A stretch of 64,000 bases of DNA from CBDCWT01 sp965223305. Lineage in GTDB: Bacteria > Planctomycetota > Planctomycetia > Pirellulales > Pirellulaceae. The stretch covers positions 124,001 to 188,000 of the forward strand of contig CBDCWT010000016.1 of assembly GCA_965223305.1 (NCBI GenBank). The letters are read 5' to 3'. Below the pieces are notes generated by a model. The model searched no databases and was not told the origin of the DNA. It saw nothing but the letters and a program-made list of their open reading frames with translations. The position numbers and the translations under genes are program-made. The first letter of the stretch is position 1. The number at the start of each line of letters is the position of its first letter. Below, in pieces: positions 44,717 through 52,495 of the stretch.

Positions 44717-45663
44717 GGCAGCTCCTCCGCCACAGCCAGCCGTCGTGCCTTCACCAAGAACGCGTCGGCTTGCTCGTAGTCTGGCCGCTCCGGCAGGTCC
44801 GTCTGTTCCAACGCTTGGTCAAAGTCAGAATGCAGCTGCTTCCTCCACGCCTCGATGTCGTTCCACGGCATTTCGCCATTCTTGATGGCGAAAAGCTGCT
44901 CTCGGTGCTCGCCGACATCGACAGGCACAAAGCCCTCGCGGAGAACGTGGATGCCAGAAAGCAGCAGCCGGATAAGGTGCATGACATGCTTCGGTTTCAC
45001 TTTGCCTTGATTGCGAAGGTCGGCCTGCATTCGCTTGAACTGTGACATTACGTAGCCGTTGTAGGTCTGATAGACCAGTCGCGAGAGGAAGGCGCCTCGC
45101 ATGCCGAGCAACTCCTGGGCGAGCGGCGTCGCGTACTCGACCAACGGCGTGTAGAGGCACTCCAGAATGTTCGGGTTTCCCTTCAGAGCCATGATGAGGA
45201 ATTTTTGGAGTTCCCAATAGCACTCTTCATTGCCATCATCCTCCAGCTGTTCAGGAACGCCATACAACGACCAGTGCAGGTCGGCCGACGGCAGATAGAT
45301 GCCGCGACGGTCTGTATCCGACTCTTCAGTTTCTAGGCCGAAGGCTCTCGAACCAACGACGCAGCGGTAGATGACTCGGTCGAACAGTCCGTGGGTCGAG
45401 AGGGCCTTATTCGAATCGTTGATGGCTCCTTGCTTGTACTCGGCCAGCAGCATCAAGTTGTGATGGTGCAACGGAGCCTCGAATCCATCAGGGAAACGAA
45501 CTCGATAGGAGTGGTTCCGGTCTCGGGGCGAGCGAACCACAACACCAACAGCACCGGCTGGGTGAACAGCTTCGCCGTTCGACGCCTGCACTTGCTTGAG
45601 TGCAACGACCTGTGTTCCCACCGAGTAGATGAGGTTCGGACTGTTGTGAGCGCTGGATTTCAT
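44713..45663 (-). CDS. Nucleotidyltransferase of the RNA-repair operon (first copy)
   Basis: 316 residues from ATG 45663, 10 bp after the stop of the preceding small frame. An N-terminal SH3-like segment (IYSVGTQVVALKQVQASNGE...HPAGAVGVVVRSP) is followed by the nucleotidyltransferase core IYRCVVGSRAFGLETEESDT, DRRGIYLPS (GS...D-x-D). Helical C-terminus: KHVMHLIRLLLSGIHVLREG. It is related to the second copy downstream, but longer. Cytosolic. Substrate unknown; tRNA or other structured RNA is the natural guess from context. Confidence 0.87.
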   Translation of the reverse strand: MKSSAHNSPNLIYSVGTQVVALKQVQASNGEAVHPAGAVGVVVRSPRDRNHSYRVRFPDGFEAPLHHHNLMLLAEYKQGAINDSNKALSTHGLFDRVIYRCVVGSRAFGLETEESDTDRRGIYLPSADLHWSLYGVPEQLEDDGNEECYWELQKFLIMALKGNPNILECLYTPLVEYATPLAQELLGMRGAFLSRLVYQTYNGYVMSQFKRMQADLRNQGKVKPKHVMHLIRLLLSGIHVLREGFVPVDVGEHREQLFAIKNGEMPWNDIEAWRKQLHSDFDQALEQTDLPERPDYEQADAFLVKARRLAVAEELP

Positions 45664-45673
45664 TCTTATGCAG

Positions 45674-45894
45674 CTACTCGACAAGTCTGCTGGTTACGTC
45701 TGTCAGGACTTCCGGAATACTCTTGTTGAACGTCTCGACTTCGAATGACTCGGCAATACACTCGAAGGTAGAATCATGGAACCACAGCGCGAAGTGATGC
45801 AGCCCTTTCCAGTAGTCAGGGTTATAGCAAGAGTGAACGCTATTGATGGCTTCTATCTCTGCCAGCCAATGCGAGTTGCCGTTCTATTGGCCAT
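45674..45894 (-). pseudogene. Small unknown gene between hen1 and the nucleotidyltransferase, probably frameshifted
   Basis: An ATG at 45894 overlaps the hen1 3' end and gives MANRTATRIGWQR then a stop. If one base is restored near 45873, it joins a frame reading HWLAEIEAINSVHSCYNPDY, WKGLHHFALWFHDSTFECIA, ESFEVETFNKSIPEVL and ends TAG at 45674, 10 bp before the next start. The sequence is clearly protein-like (FHDSTFECIAESFE), and the spacing is operon-like. Alternatively it is a 69-codon in-frame extension beyond the hen1 TAG stop. Confidence 0.6.
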
Positions 45895-47290
45895 CTACTG
45901 TCGGCTCCTTGAAAACAGCCATTTGAGACGGGGCACCATAAGTCGAGTCCTCCGGTCCAACCGGAAGATATCGAACTGAGTAGCCGAACCGCTCACCCAC
46001 GCCACTGGCCCATTCATGGAACTCTGCCCGTGTCCACTCGAACCGGTGGTCGCTGTGTCGCATCTCCCCGGCAGGGAGCGACTCCCAGACCACGTTGTAG
46101 TCGCGGTTGGGCGTCGTGAGGACCACAGTCTGGGGCCGAGCGTGCTCGAAGACAACCCGTTCAAATGCCGCAAGCCGAGGCGGGTCGAGGTGCTCAATGA
46201 CCTCGACAATGGCGGCTGCGTCGAAGTTCGCCAGTCGCTCGTCGCGATAGGTCAGGGCCCCATGGATGAGTCGAATTCGCTTTCGCTGTCGCTCCGGCAG
46301 TCGGTCAAGTTTCAGGCGTCGGTGGGCGATTTCCAGCGACCGAATCGATACATCCATACCGAGAATCTCGGTGAACTGCTGGTCAGCAAGCAGTTCCCGG
46401 AGTAGTTTGCCTTCACCACAACCAAGGTCAACCACCCGCTTGGCCCCGGAGGAACGAATCACGGAGAGAACTGCTCCAATCCGCTGCTCATGCAGGCTCA
46501 GCTCTCGCTCCGCCTGCGGGGCAACATCGGCTGTGCCTTCTTCGTCGGCGTCAACGAATTCCTCTTCGACAAGCCTGGCCAACGCTTGACGGATGAGGCT
46601 TTGGCGTTTGGAAAGATACCGCCGTGTGATGGTCGCCTTCTCAGGATGGTCACCTAGCCAGGATTCACCCTTTGAAAGAAGTTTCTCCACCTCGTCTTGC
46701 CCAATGTAATAGTGCTTCTTGCCGTCGAAGACAGGGATGAGAACGTAGAGGTGCTGCAGGAGGTTCGCGACTGTCGTCGACTGCTCCAACCGCACAGAAA
46801 AGTATGGGCTCTCTCCCCACTCACCGAATTCCTCGTCAAGCGGATGCCGCGTCGCCACGACGCTGTAGCCGAGCGGCACGAAAATCCGCTCCAACATCTC
46901 GGCACCACTACGTACAGGTAACACGTCAAGGCGGGCCACAAGCGGGATCGCTTGGTCGACCAACTCCGCCCGCTCTTTGGACCTTCCAGACAACGCTGAC
47001 CCGAAGACCTGTGAAATCGCTACACTCATGAGCGAAGAGGCGACGAATGGTCGGTCATTAACGTACTGATCCAGCGGGCCTGCCTTCCAATTACCCGTGC
47101 CACGTACGAGACCCACCGGGTCAACATCTAGCAGCAGGCAGGCCACGCACCGTTCGCTGCTTGCCTCCGGGTAGAATACATGCGCTTTGCCAAACGCCAG
47201 ATCGAATGATTGACATCGGTCTGGATGCTTGTGCAGCAGATATCCCAGATCGGTCGCAGGATGGTGAGTTGTTGAGATGGTAAGAAGCAT
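45884..47290 (-). CDS. hen1: 3'-terminal RNA ribose 2'-O-methyltransferase Hen1
   Basis: 468 residues. Partner of Pnkp: it marks the repaired 3' end with a 2'-O-methyl group so that the same site cannot be cleaved again. The N-terminal half (about 1-240) is the Hen1-N domain that activates Pnkp ligase (LGYLLHKHPDRCQSFDLAFG; AHVFYPEASSERCVACLLLD). The C-terminal methyltransferase has VVDLGCGEGKLL (287-298) for SAM and EVIEHLDP with Glu363, Glu366, His367 plus His383 for metal, as expected in Hen1. First protein gene of the operon. Confidence 0.95.
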   Translation of the reverse strand: MLLTISTTHHPATDLGYLLHKHPDRCQSFDLAFGKAHVFYPEASSERCVACLLLDVDPVGLVRGTGNWKAGPLDQYVNDRPFVASSLMSVAISQVFGSALSGRSKERAELVDQAIPLVARLDVLPVRSGAEMLERIFVPLGYSVVATRHPLDEEFGEWGESPYFSVRLEQSTTVANLLQHLYVLIPVFDGKKHYYIGQDEVEKLLSKGESWLGDHPEKATITRRYLSKRQSLIRQALARLVEEEFVDADEEGTADVAPQAERELSLHEQRIGAVLSVIRSSGAKRVVDLGCGEGKLLRELLADQQFTEILGMDVSIRSLEIAHRRLKLDRLPERQRKRIRLIHGALTYRDERLANFDAAAIVEVIEHLDPPRLAAFERVVFEHARPQTVVLTTPNRDYNVVWESLPAGEMRHSDHRFEWTRAEFHEWASGVGERFGYSVRYLPVGPEDSTYGAPSQMAVFKEPTVDGQ

Positions 47291-47323
47291 TGCTTGGCTT
47301 CCCTGCTTAGTCGTCAGCGAGAT

Positions 47324-47734
47324 TTACATCAACCAGTGACGCGATTTGGACCAACCCAGGAATTGGCGTCCGCCATCGACGTCCGCCTCAAACGGGTCTG
47401 GCGTATTCCCTGCCGACGCAGCGATCAGTCCATCGACTGCTGGGCGAAATCGATTTTGAAACTCGGCTTGTTGTGTGGACAGATAGTTCTTTGCCCACGC
47501 TATGAACTCGCTAAGCTCATCAACCTCGACGAACGACAGATAGAAAATCATCTGTCGCCAAGCGTACGCCGAGTTCTTCACCACGATCAGTCTTGCATGC
47601 CGTTGTGAAGACACCGACCCACTTATCCGCCCTCTGTCTTGCACGCTCACGCGTAGCCGAGTCTTCGTGCTGTTCGGCCGTTGTAAGAGCCTTCGCCAGT
47701 TGAAAGACTGCGTAACCTGGGTTTGCGGAGTCAG
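47324..47734 (-). pseudogene. Internally deleted remnant of a larger helical protein
   Basis: The 5' part reads ANPGYAVFQLAKALTTAEQH, EDSATRERARQRADKWVGVF. After a frame change near 47600 it reads VVKNSAYAWRQMIFYLSFVE, VDELSEFIAWAKNYLSTQQA, EFQNRFRPAVDGLIAASAG and GGRQFLGWSKSRHWL. From memory, these two segments are far apart in a large (several hundred residues) uncharacterised bacterial protein family, so a long central part seems lost. The 5' end runs straight into a tRNA gene. I cannot name the family. Confidence 0.6.
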
Positions 47735-47807
47735 GTCCGGAGGTTGGACTAGAACCAACACCCTCTCGGTCTGAAGCCGAGCGTTCTGCCATTTGAGCTT
47801 CTCCGGA
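47735..47807 (-). tRNA. tRNA-like gene with UCA anticodon (candidate UGA suppressor or pseudo-tRNA)
   Basis: 73 nt on the minus strand. Acceptor TCCGGAG/CTCCGGA is perfect. Anticodon arm CTCGG-CTTCAGA-CCGAG has anticodon UCA (47772-47774 on the complement) and the usual U33. T arm GTTGG-TTCTAGT-CCAAC is complete. Odd points: A8 instead of U8, a C11-A24 mismatch in the D stem, and U57. It is too short, with no long variable arm, for tRNA-Sec. It resembles the neighbouring tRNA at 48054. CCA is not encoded. Confidence 0.7.
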
Positions 47808-47865
47808 GCGTGAGTTTGTGCTGCTACATAGGCTTATCAACTGCACCGCACGAGCAGGTTCCTAG

Positions 47866-48039
47866 CCCGAAGTACTCATGAGCGATCTGCTGCGAGGTCG
47901 TAAGTCCATCCGTGGCTTCGTCATGCTTCACAATTCTCCCTCGACGTATTGCTTCAATACGCCTGCGGAAGAATTGCTCGCCTTCCTTGCCACGAACGTA
48001 CTTACAACCTCTCGCCACGATCTTCATGAATAATCCGGG
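47866..48039. repeat. Miniature inverted-repeat element, family A copy 4 (174 bp)
   Basis: Flanked by CTAG at 47862-47865 and 48040-48043. Inserted between the two minus-strand tRNA genes. Its left end has two changes (GAAGTACTCATGA) compared with other copies. Confidence 0.9.
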
Positions 48040-48053
48040 CTAGAGCGATAAAG

Positions 48054-48125
48054 GTCCGGAGGCTGGATTCGAACCAGCACCCGCCCGGTTACGAGCCGGG
48101 TGTTCTGCCATTGAACTACTCCGGA
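48054..48125 (-). tRNA. tRNA with CGU anticodon (tRNA-Thr by anticodon)
   Basis: 72 nt on the minus strand. Acceptor TCCGGAG/CTCCGGA, D arm GTTC-AATGGCA-GAAC, anticodon arm CCCGG-CTCGTAA-CCGGG (anticodon CGU at 48091-48093 on the complement), T arm GCTGG-TTCGAAT-CCAGC. All stems are perfect. The D arm resembles that of tRNA-Gly and the acceptor is shared with the UCA gene downstream. CCA is not encoded. Confidence 0.85.
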
Positions 48126-48798
48126 ACAGCTAGAGGCGACTCCGTTCGGACGCTTCTTGACGTTAATGACCAGTTTCCATCGTATCCGATATGGATACGA
48201 GCCAGCGAACCCTTTTTCTGCGACTTAGAATGCAACTGCATAAGATAGTGGTGACACCAACGCCGGACGGAGGTTCGGACACCCTCCGAATAACTCACGC
48301 CAGCAAGACGAAAACACCGTGGGAGTGGCTATCGTACCGTTGCGGTGAAACGACAGTCAAAGCATCGCGAGCTGGTTCCCCCTGACTCGCCCTGTTGTTT
48401 GGCTGTTTGGCAACCTGGCAGATCAGCCGCTGGGCGTTAGCCGGCGTTAGCCCACGGTTGCCGCAGCAACCAGCACGCCGATGTACCTCGGCTCGGCAGG
48501 AGCCTCGCCGTCCCGAGCGTCTTACATGGCTGTTGCAGTAGGAGTGATGGACATTCCACCGTCGGTCGCCGTCCCCTCAATCCTGTTTGATCATGTTGAT
48601 CCTGTCTTCTGCCTCGCGAGCCGTGCTGCCGCCTCTGTGTTTCTAATTGGCCCTTTTTTTTAAACACAGAGACACAGAGATCACGGAGAAAGAGGTCAGG
48701 GTGTGGCGTTAGTGATGATCGGCTCGTGTGGTGAAGGGAAACCGGCCGCTAACGCGGCTCGGCTGATGTGACCATCCACCGCGCGGCGTCGACCAAAG
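48126..48798. other. Spacer, no intact gene
   Basis: It contains an inverted GCTAACGCC repeat (48421-48459) and, at about 48663-48690, AACACAGAGACACAGAGATC, a purine-rich motif. Open frames here are short and not protein-like. The tRNA promoter should lie at the left end, but I see no convincing boxes. Confidence 0.4.
48421..48459. repeat. GCTAACGCC-type dispersed repeat, copy 4 (inverted)
   Basis: GATCAGCCGCTGGGCGTTAG then CCGGCGTTAGCCCACGGTT is almost the exact reverse complement of 9041-9080. Confidence 0.7.
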
Positions 48799-48916
48799 TG
48801 ACGACCGGCGAGCCCGTCGAGGAATTGCGACAGCTCCTTCGTGAATGCAGCTCGCTGCTCGTCGGAAACGGCTTCGACTTCGGCAAGCGAGCCACCAAGG
48901 CCGTGCGTCATGTTGC
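48799..48916 (-). pseudogene. Fragment of a second pnkp gene
   Basis: On the minus strand it reads THGLGGSLAEVEAVSDEQRA, AFTKELSQFLDGLAG. This aligns without gaps to THGLADSLAEVESVAEEQRD, AFTKELSDFLDGLVS in the pnkp gene at about 42540-42655. DNA identity is high but imperfect, so it is a diverged paralogue rather than a recent copy. Only about 40 codons of the phosphatase domain remain. Confidence 0.85.
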
Positions 48917-48965
48917 GAAATCTCACTTGAAAGGGGGGGCTTTCCCTCCCGCGGCCAGCTTTCGC

Positions 48966-48993
48966 TTGACATGAAGGCATTATGCCTTAGAAT
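48966..48993 (+). promoter_or_regulatory. Promoter of the third blaI operon
   Basis: TTGACA (48966-48971), 16 bp spacer, TAGAAT (48988-48993). The spacer contains the perfect dyad AAGGCAT-T-ATGCCTT (48974-48988), so repressor binding would directly block polymerase. Confidence 0.7.
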
Positions 48994-49009
48994 CATAGGC
49001 AATACGCCT
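48974..49009. promoter_or_regulatory. Two operator dyads of the third BlaI repressor
   Basis: Site 1: AAGGCAT-T-ATGCCTT (48974-48988). Site 2: AGGC-AATAC-GCCT (48997-49009). They are about one and a half to two helical turns apart between promoter and start codon, typical of autoregulated BlaI-type genes. Confidence 0.65.
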
Positions 49010-49046
49010 GATATGTGTTTTGTATCGGTTCAAGCGAGGTTCGGTT

Positions 49047-49424
49047 ATGCCGCGGAAGGCTGCTGAGGTTACGGAAACAGAGCTGAGGATTCTGGACGTG
49101 CTGTGGGAACGGGGGCCGACGATCGTCCGCGATATCGTCGAGCATCTGTATAACGAACACTCTCCATCCCTGCATGCGACCGTCAAGAGCCTGCTCGATC
49201 GGCTGGCCGAGAAAGGCTACGTGACACACGACGACAGCCGTCACGCTCACCAGTTCTCAGCAACGGTGGAACGAGAGGAACTGGTGGGGCAGCAGCTTCA
49301 GCAACTGGCAGACAGCCATTTTGACGGCTCACTGAGTCCCGTGTTGCTAACGCTCGTCGATCGCGCCAAGCTGACAAAGAAGCAGCGCGACGCGATCCGA
49401 GAGATCATCGAAGGCATCCAGTAA
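49047..49424 (+). CDS. BlaI/MecI/CopY-family repressor
   Basis: 125 residues from ATG 49047. Winged helix: VTETELRILDVLWERGPTIV, RDIVEHLYNEHSPSLHATVK, SLLDRLAEKGYVTHD. Dimerisation tail ending KKQRDAIREIIEGIQ. Upstream dyads overlap its promoter. It ends 14 bp before the M56 gene. Confidence 0.92.
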   Translation: MPRKAAEVTETELRILDVLWERGPTIVRDIVEHLYNEHSPSLHATVKSLLDRLAEKGYVTHDDSRHAHQFSATVEREELVGQQLQQLADSHFDGSLSPVLLTLVDRAKLTKKQRDAIREIIEGIQ

Positions 49425-49438
49425 TTCGGCGGCCCTGT

Positions 49439-51496
49439 ATGTTCGCTACTCTTTTGTTCTGGAACATCGTGTTTGCCGCAGTGGTGGCAGTGCTCGTTGG
49501 GCTGGCAGGACGGACGCACTACCTGTGCGAGCGCCCCGCCTTACGTCATTGTCTATGGCTGCTGGTTTTAGGCAAGCTTGTGACCCCTCCCCTCGTTCCC
49601 TTGCCGGTGTTGGCGCCGAATTCGAAGTCAGCAGTCGCTGATCTCGTTAAAACCGATACGTCCGAGCGATCGGTACGGACTGCAGCAATTCATGAAAGCG
49701 GCAGCCGCCCAGTCGCATTCAACTCGGGTGCTTTAGGTGCATCTGGCGCCAAAGTAACGCAGGAAGATGTGGCAACTCAATCGGGCAACTGGTCTGATGT
49801 ACGAGACAGCAACATCCAGTTCGCCGGTTTGATGCGTCGAATCGACTGGTTCGTTGTTCTGTGTTCGATCTCGCTGGCAGTGACGATCGCGCTGATCGTT
49901 TGCGTGTTCGTTCAGCTTCGCCGCTTGTCGCGCCTGCTTCACAGAGGTCATTGGGAAAGCGCCAAAGTCAATGCGATCGCCCGACGAGAAGCGCAAGTAA
50001 TGGGCATCCGTCAGACGCCCAGTGTATGCGTCGTGAATTCAGTCATCACACCAATACTGTGGGTGAAGCAGGCACGCCCGGTGGTTGTTCTACCGAAATC
50101 GTTGCTACAGCAACTTACCGATGAACAGATCGCGTGCGTCGTGAGCCATGAACTGGCCCACTTTGCTCGACGCGATCACTGGTCGAACGCGGTGGCTTGC
50201 TTCGTCGGATGTCTGTTCTGGTGGCATCCGGTCGTGTGGTGGGCGCAGCGCGAACTGAAGATTGCTCAGGAAGCCTGTTGTGACGCGATGGTCATTCACG
50301 GCACACCAGCAATTCGTCGCAGCTACGCCGAAACCCTGCTTCAAGTAATCGAACTTGTCGGCGGCGAACGCTCAACGCCGCAACTGGCCAGCGGGTTCGG
50401 CGAAGCATTTTCCATTAGGAGGAGATTCGAAATGATCGCAAACGAACGAGTGACGCCTCGTTTGTCACGAATGACTCGTCTGTTTATGGCCGTATTGATC
50501 GGTACGGCCTGCTGTTATCCAGTGATGGCGCAGCCGGAAAACAACACCGACACCAATCAGGTTGGCGGTTCCGGTGAGGTTGAAGCTGCATTGCTCCAGT
50601 ACTACATGCAGTTCGACTGGAAAACGAAACACGTCGCTACGCTGACGTTCAAGTATCCTGAAAATGCCAATGGAAAAGGTGTGGTTACGCTCCGCACAGA
50701 ACGCTATCCGGAGTCCTCGCTGATCAGTATGATGAAGGCGCTGCACGATGTCAGGAGTATCAAGTTCGCACGCCTGACAACCGAATCTCCGCAACACGAC
50801 TCGGAGTTCGTCACCGTGATTCTGGAGTCCGAACCATTAGCCTCCGCGGCGTTGCCCTCAGCCATAGCGGATCTCAGCAAGTACTTTACTATCAACCGAG
50901 TGTCGATCTCACCGTCGACCAAGGTCGAGACAACACAACAGGAAGCCCTCAGCTCAGAGACAAGCCGATCCGACGCGGAGTTGCACCGACAACAACAGGA
51001 GCTTCTGAACGCACTTCTTTCCGCGCTGCCCGCAGATGCCAACGAATTCGGCTGGCGGATCGAGTTGCAAGGAATTCGCAATTATCCATCGGATGATCAA
51101 GTCAAAGCGATTCCGTTGAAGCACGTCGATGTCGTCGAGGTCGTCAAAGTCGTTTCCGCGATGGAACTGCCGGACGTTAAGATCGATGCCGTTCCGCAAA
51201 CGAACGAGATCCTCGTCTCCGGAACACCCAGTCAACTCGAGCAGATTCTCGCACTCATCGCCGAGTTGGATCGCAACACATCATCCAAAAGTGTGTTGAT
51301 GCTTCCCATCGGTAATGTCGAAGCTGACAAAGCGGCACTCCTTATCCGTAAGACGTTTGCTAGTGAAGCGAACACACCGTTGACCGTTACCACCGCCGAT
51401 GACAGACTGATCGTGCGTGGCGCCACCGAGAGGGTACAGCAACAGATTCGCAACCTGTTGACCGGTCTTGAGTGGCTGGCGGAATCCGCAGAGTGA
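49439..51496 (+). CDS. M56 (BlaR1-type) metallopeptidase with secretin-N-like C-terminal domain
   Basis: 685 residues. The membrane protease part has VVSHELAHFARRDHW (HELAH at about 237-241) and IAQEACCDAMVIHG, with four predicted helices, the last at LFMAVLIGTACCYPVMA (about 340-356). The outside part has a Gln/Ser-rich linker and, from about residue 560, a fold resembling secretin N0/N1 or NolW domains: KHVDVVEVVKVVSAMELPDV, KIDAVPQTNEILVSGTPSQL, EQILALIAELDRN, then a second copy, PIGNVEADKAALLIRKTFAS and RLIVRGATERVQQQIRNLL. Likely cleaves its BlaI partner in response to an unknown envelope signal. Confidence 0.88.
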   Translation: MFATLLFWNIVFAAVVAVLVGLAGRTHYLCERPALRHCLWLLVLGKLVTPPLVPLPVLAPNSKSAVADLVKTDTSERSVRTAAIHESGSRPVAFNSGALGASGAKVTQEDVATQSGNWSDVRDSNIQFAGLMRRIDWFVVLCSISLAVTIALIVCVFVQLRRLSRLLHRGHWESAKVNAIARREAQVMGIRQTPSVCVVNSVITPILWVKQARPVVVLPKSLLQQLTDEQIACVVSHELAHFARRDHWSNAVACFVGCLFWWHPVVWWAQRELKIAQEACCDAMVIHGTPAIRRSYAETLLQVIELVGGERSTPQLASGFGEAFSIRRRFEMIANERVTPRLSRMTRLFMAVLIGTACCYPVMAQPENNTDTNQVGGSGEVEAALLQYYMQFDWKTKHVATLTFKYPENANGKGVVTLRTERYPESSLISMMKALHDVRSIKFARLTTESPQHDSEFVTVILESEPLASAALPSAIADLSKYFTINRVSISPSTKVETTQQEALSSETSRSDAELHRQQQELLNALLSALPADANEFGWRIELQGIRNYPSDDQVKAIPLKHVDVVEVVKVVSAMELPDVKIDAVPQTNEILVSGTPSQLEQILALIAELDRNTSSKSVLMLPIGNVEADKAALLIRKTFASEANTPLTVTTADDRLIVRGATERVQQQIRNLLTGLEWLAESAE

Positions 51497-51602
51497 ACAA
51501 CTGGTGCAATCCGCACCGCGCCCGCACGCTCAAGCTGCCGGTATTTGCGAGGCAACAGATGCTGTAGGCAATGTTACGGCTCTTTCCGAAGGAAATTTGG
51601 AG

Positions 51603-52286
51603 ATGAAGACAATGCACCGTTCAATAGCAATGACGGCACTCCTGCTACTGGCGAGCGGAATTGCAGACCGAAAGTCCACTTTCGCGGATGACGAGAACGA
51701 GCCCTCGAGGATCGCGAATGGCGACCGGGCGCCTGTGCTGGCTGTTGCTGGATGGTCCGATGAAACAGATCGAACGCTAGAAGATCTGAAAGGCAAGACC
51801 GTTGTGCTGCATTTCTGGGGCGTCTGGTGCCGTCCTTGTATTGAGACGATCCCAGTCTGGAAGCAGCTGGAGGAAAAGTACAAGGAGCACGGCGTGGTTT
51901 TCGTGGGAATACACACCGCGGGCACGAAGATGGAAGCGGTCCACAAGTTCATGAAGGCGCACGACTGGCAACACTTAACCGCCATCGATCAAGGTAACTC
52001 TACTCCGGACAGCGTCACATTTCGACGGTACGGCATACCCGCCGTCAATCAGATTGTGGTCATCGATCCGGAGGGAGTGGTGAAGTACAACGGGGATCGC
52101 CCCACGCAGACTAATGGCCCTGTTGTTATCGCAAGAAAACTCGGTGTGAAAGGTCCCGGCGACGAGGGCACAGCGGAAGAAATTCGCGCAGGCGGAATCG
52201 CGATTCTCACCTACATGTACGGCAAGGAGATCGAAGCCGCCCTCAAGCCGAAGCCACAAAAACAACCAGAGCCATCGGATGAATAG
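51603..52286 (+). CDS. TlpA-like thioredoxin-fold protein, exported
   Basis: 227 residues from ATG 51603 (a ribosome site GGAG lies just upstream; longer in-frame leaders from 51468 are unlikely). Signal peptide: SIAMTALLLLASGIA. TlpA/ResA domain: VVLHFWGVWCRPCIETIPVW (active site C76-R-P-C79), FVGIHTAGTKMEAVHKF, YGIPAVNQIVVIDPEG with the cis-Pro. Possible role in reducing or isomerising periplasmic disulfides. It follows the M56 gene by 106 bp and may be co-expressed. The stop TAG is where homology to the lepB 3' flank begins. Confidence 0.88.
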   Translation: MKTMHRSIAMTALLLLASGIADRKSTFADDENEPSRIANGDRAPVLAVAGWSDETDRTLEDLKGKTVVLHFWGVWCRPCIETIPVWKQLEEKYKEHGVVFVGIHTAGTKMEAVHKFMKAHDWQHLTAIDQGNSTPDSVTFRRYGIPAVNQIVVIDPEGVVKYNGDRPTQTNGPVVIARKLGVKGPGDEGTAEEIRAGGIAILTYMYGKEIEAALKPKPQKQPEPSDE

Positions 52287-52495
52287 TTGATTGGCGGGCG
52301 GAGTGTCGTCGAGTGCTCGCACGAGCCAAACTGCCCCACAGTCCGGCACCTCGACACTGGCTAGTCCCGATACAGGCCAAGTCGCGACCACGTTTCGGCT
52401 GGGAAATAGATGTAGTCGAGGTAGCCGATCATGTCGCCAACGTGGATCGAGCCAATGTGCCGGCTGTCTCTCGAGCGATCGCGATTGTCTCCCAG
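52284..52495 (-). pseudogene. Signal peptidase I (lepB) 3' fragment and flank
   Basis: On the minus strand: LGDNRDRSRDSRHIGSIHVG, DMIGYLDYIYFPAETWSRLG, LYRD. Nearly identical to the C-terminus of the intact lepB at 55766-55903, and homology continues for about 77 bp beyond the stop (compare 55689-55765). The upstream part (to about 52672) is open but not signal-peptidase-like. Together with the intact gene this forms a direct repeat around a 3 kb cassette. Confidence 0.85.

Noticed and set aside
45674..45886. Stop-codon readthrough of hen1
   Set aside because: Hen1 is already complete in length and domain content; an overlapping small gene with a one-base defect explains the sequence better. 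It is kept as a low-priority alternative only.
47735..47807. tRNA-Sec (UCA anticodon)
   Set aside because: The molecule is only 73 nt, with a 5-base variable region and a 7 bp acceptor. tRNA-Sec has a long variable arm and an extended acceptor stem. I see no selenocysteine genes in the window.
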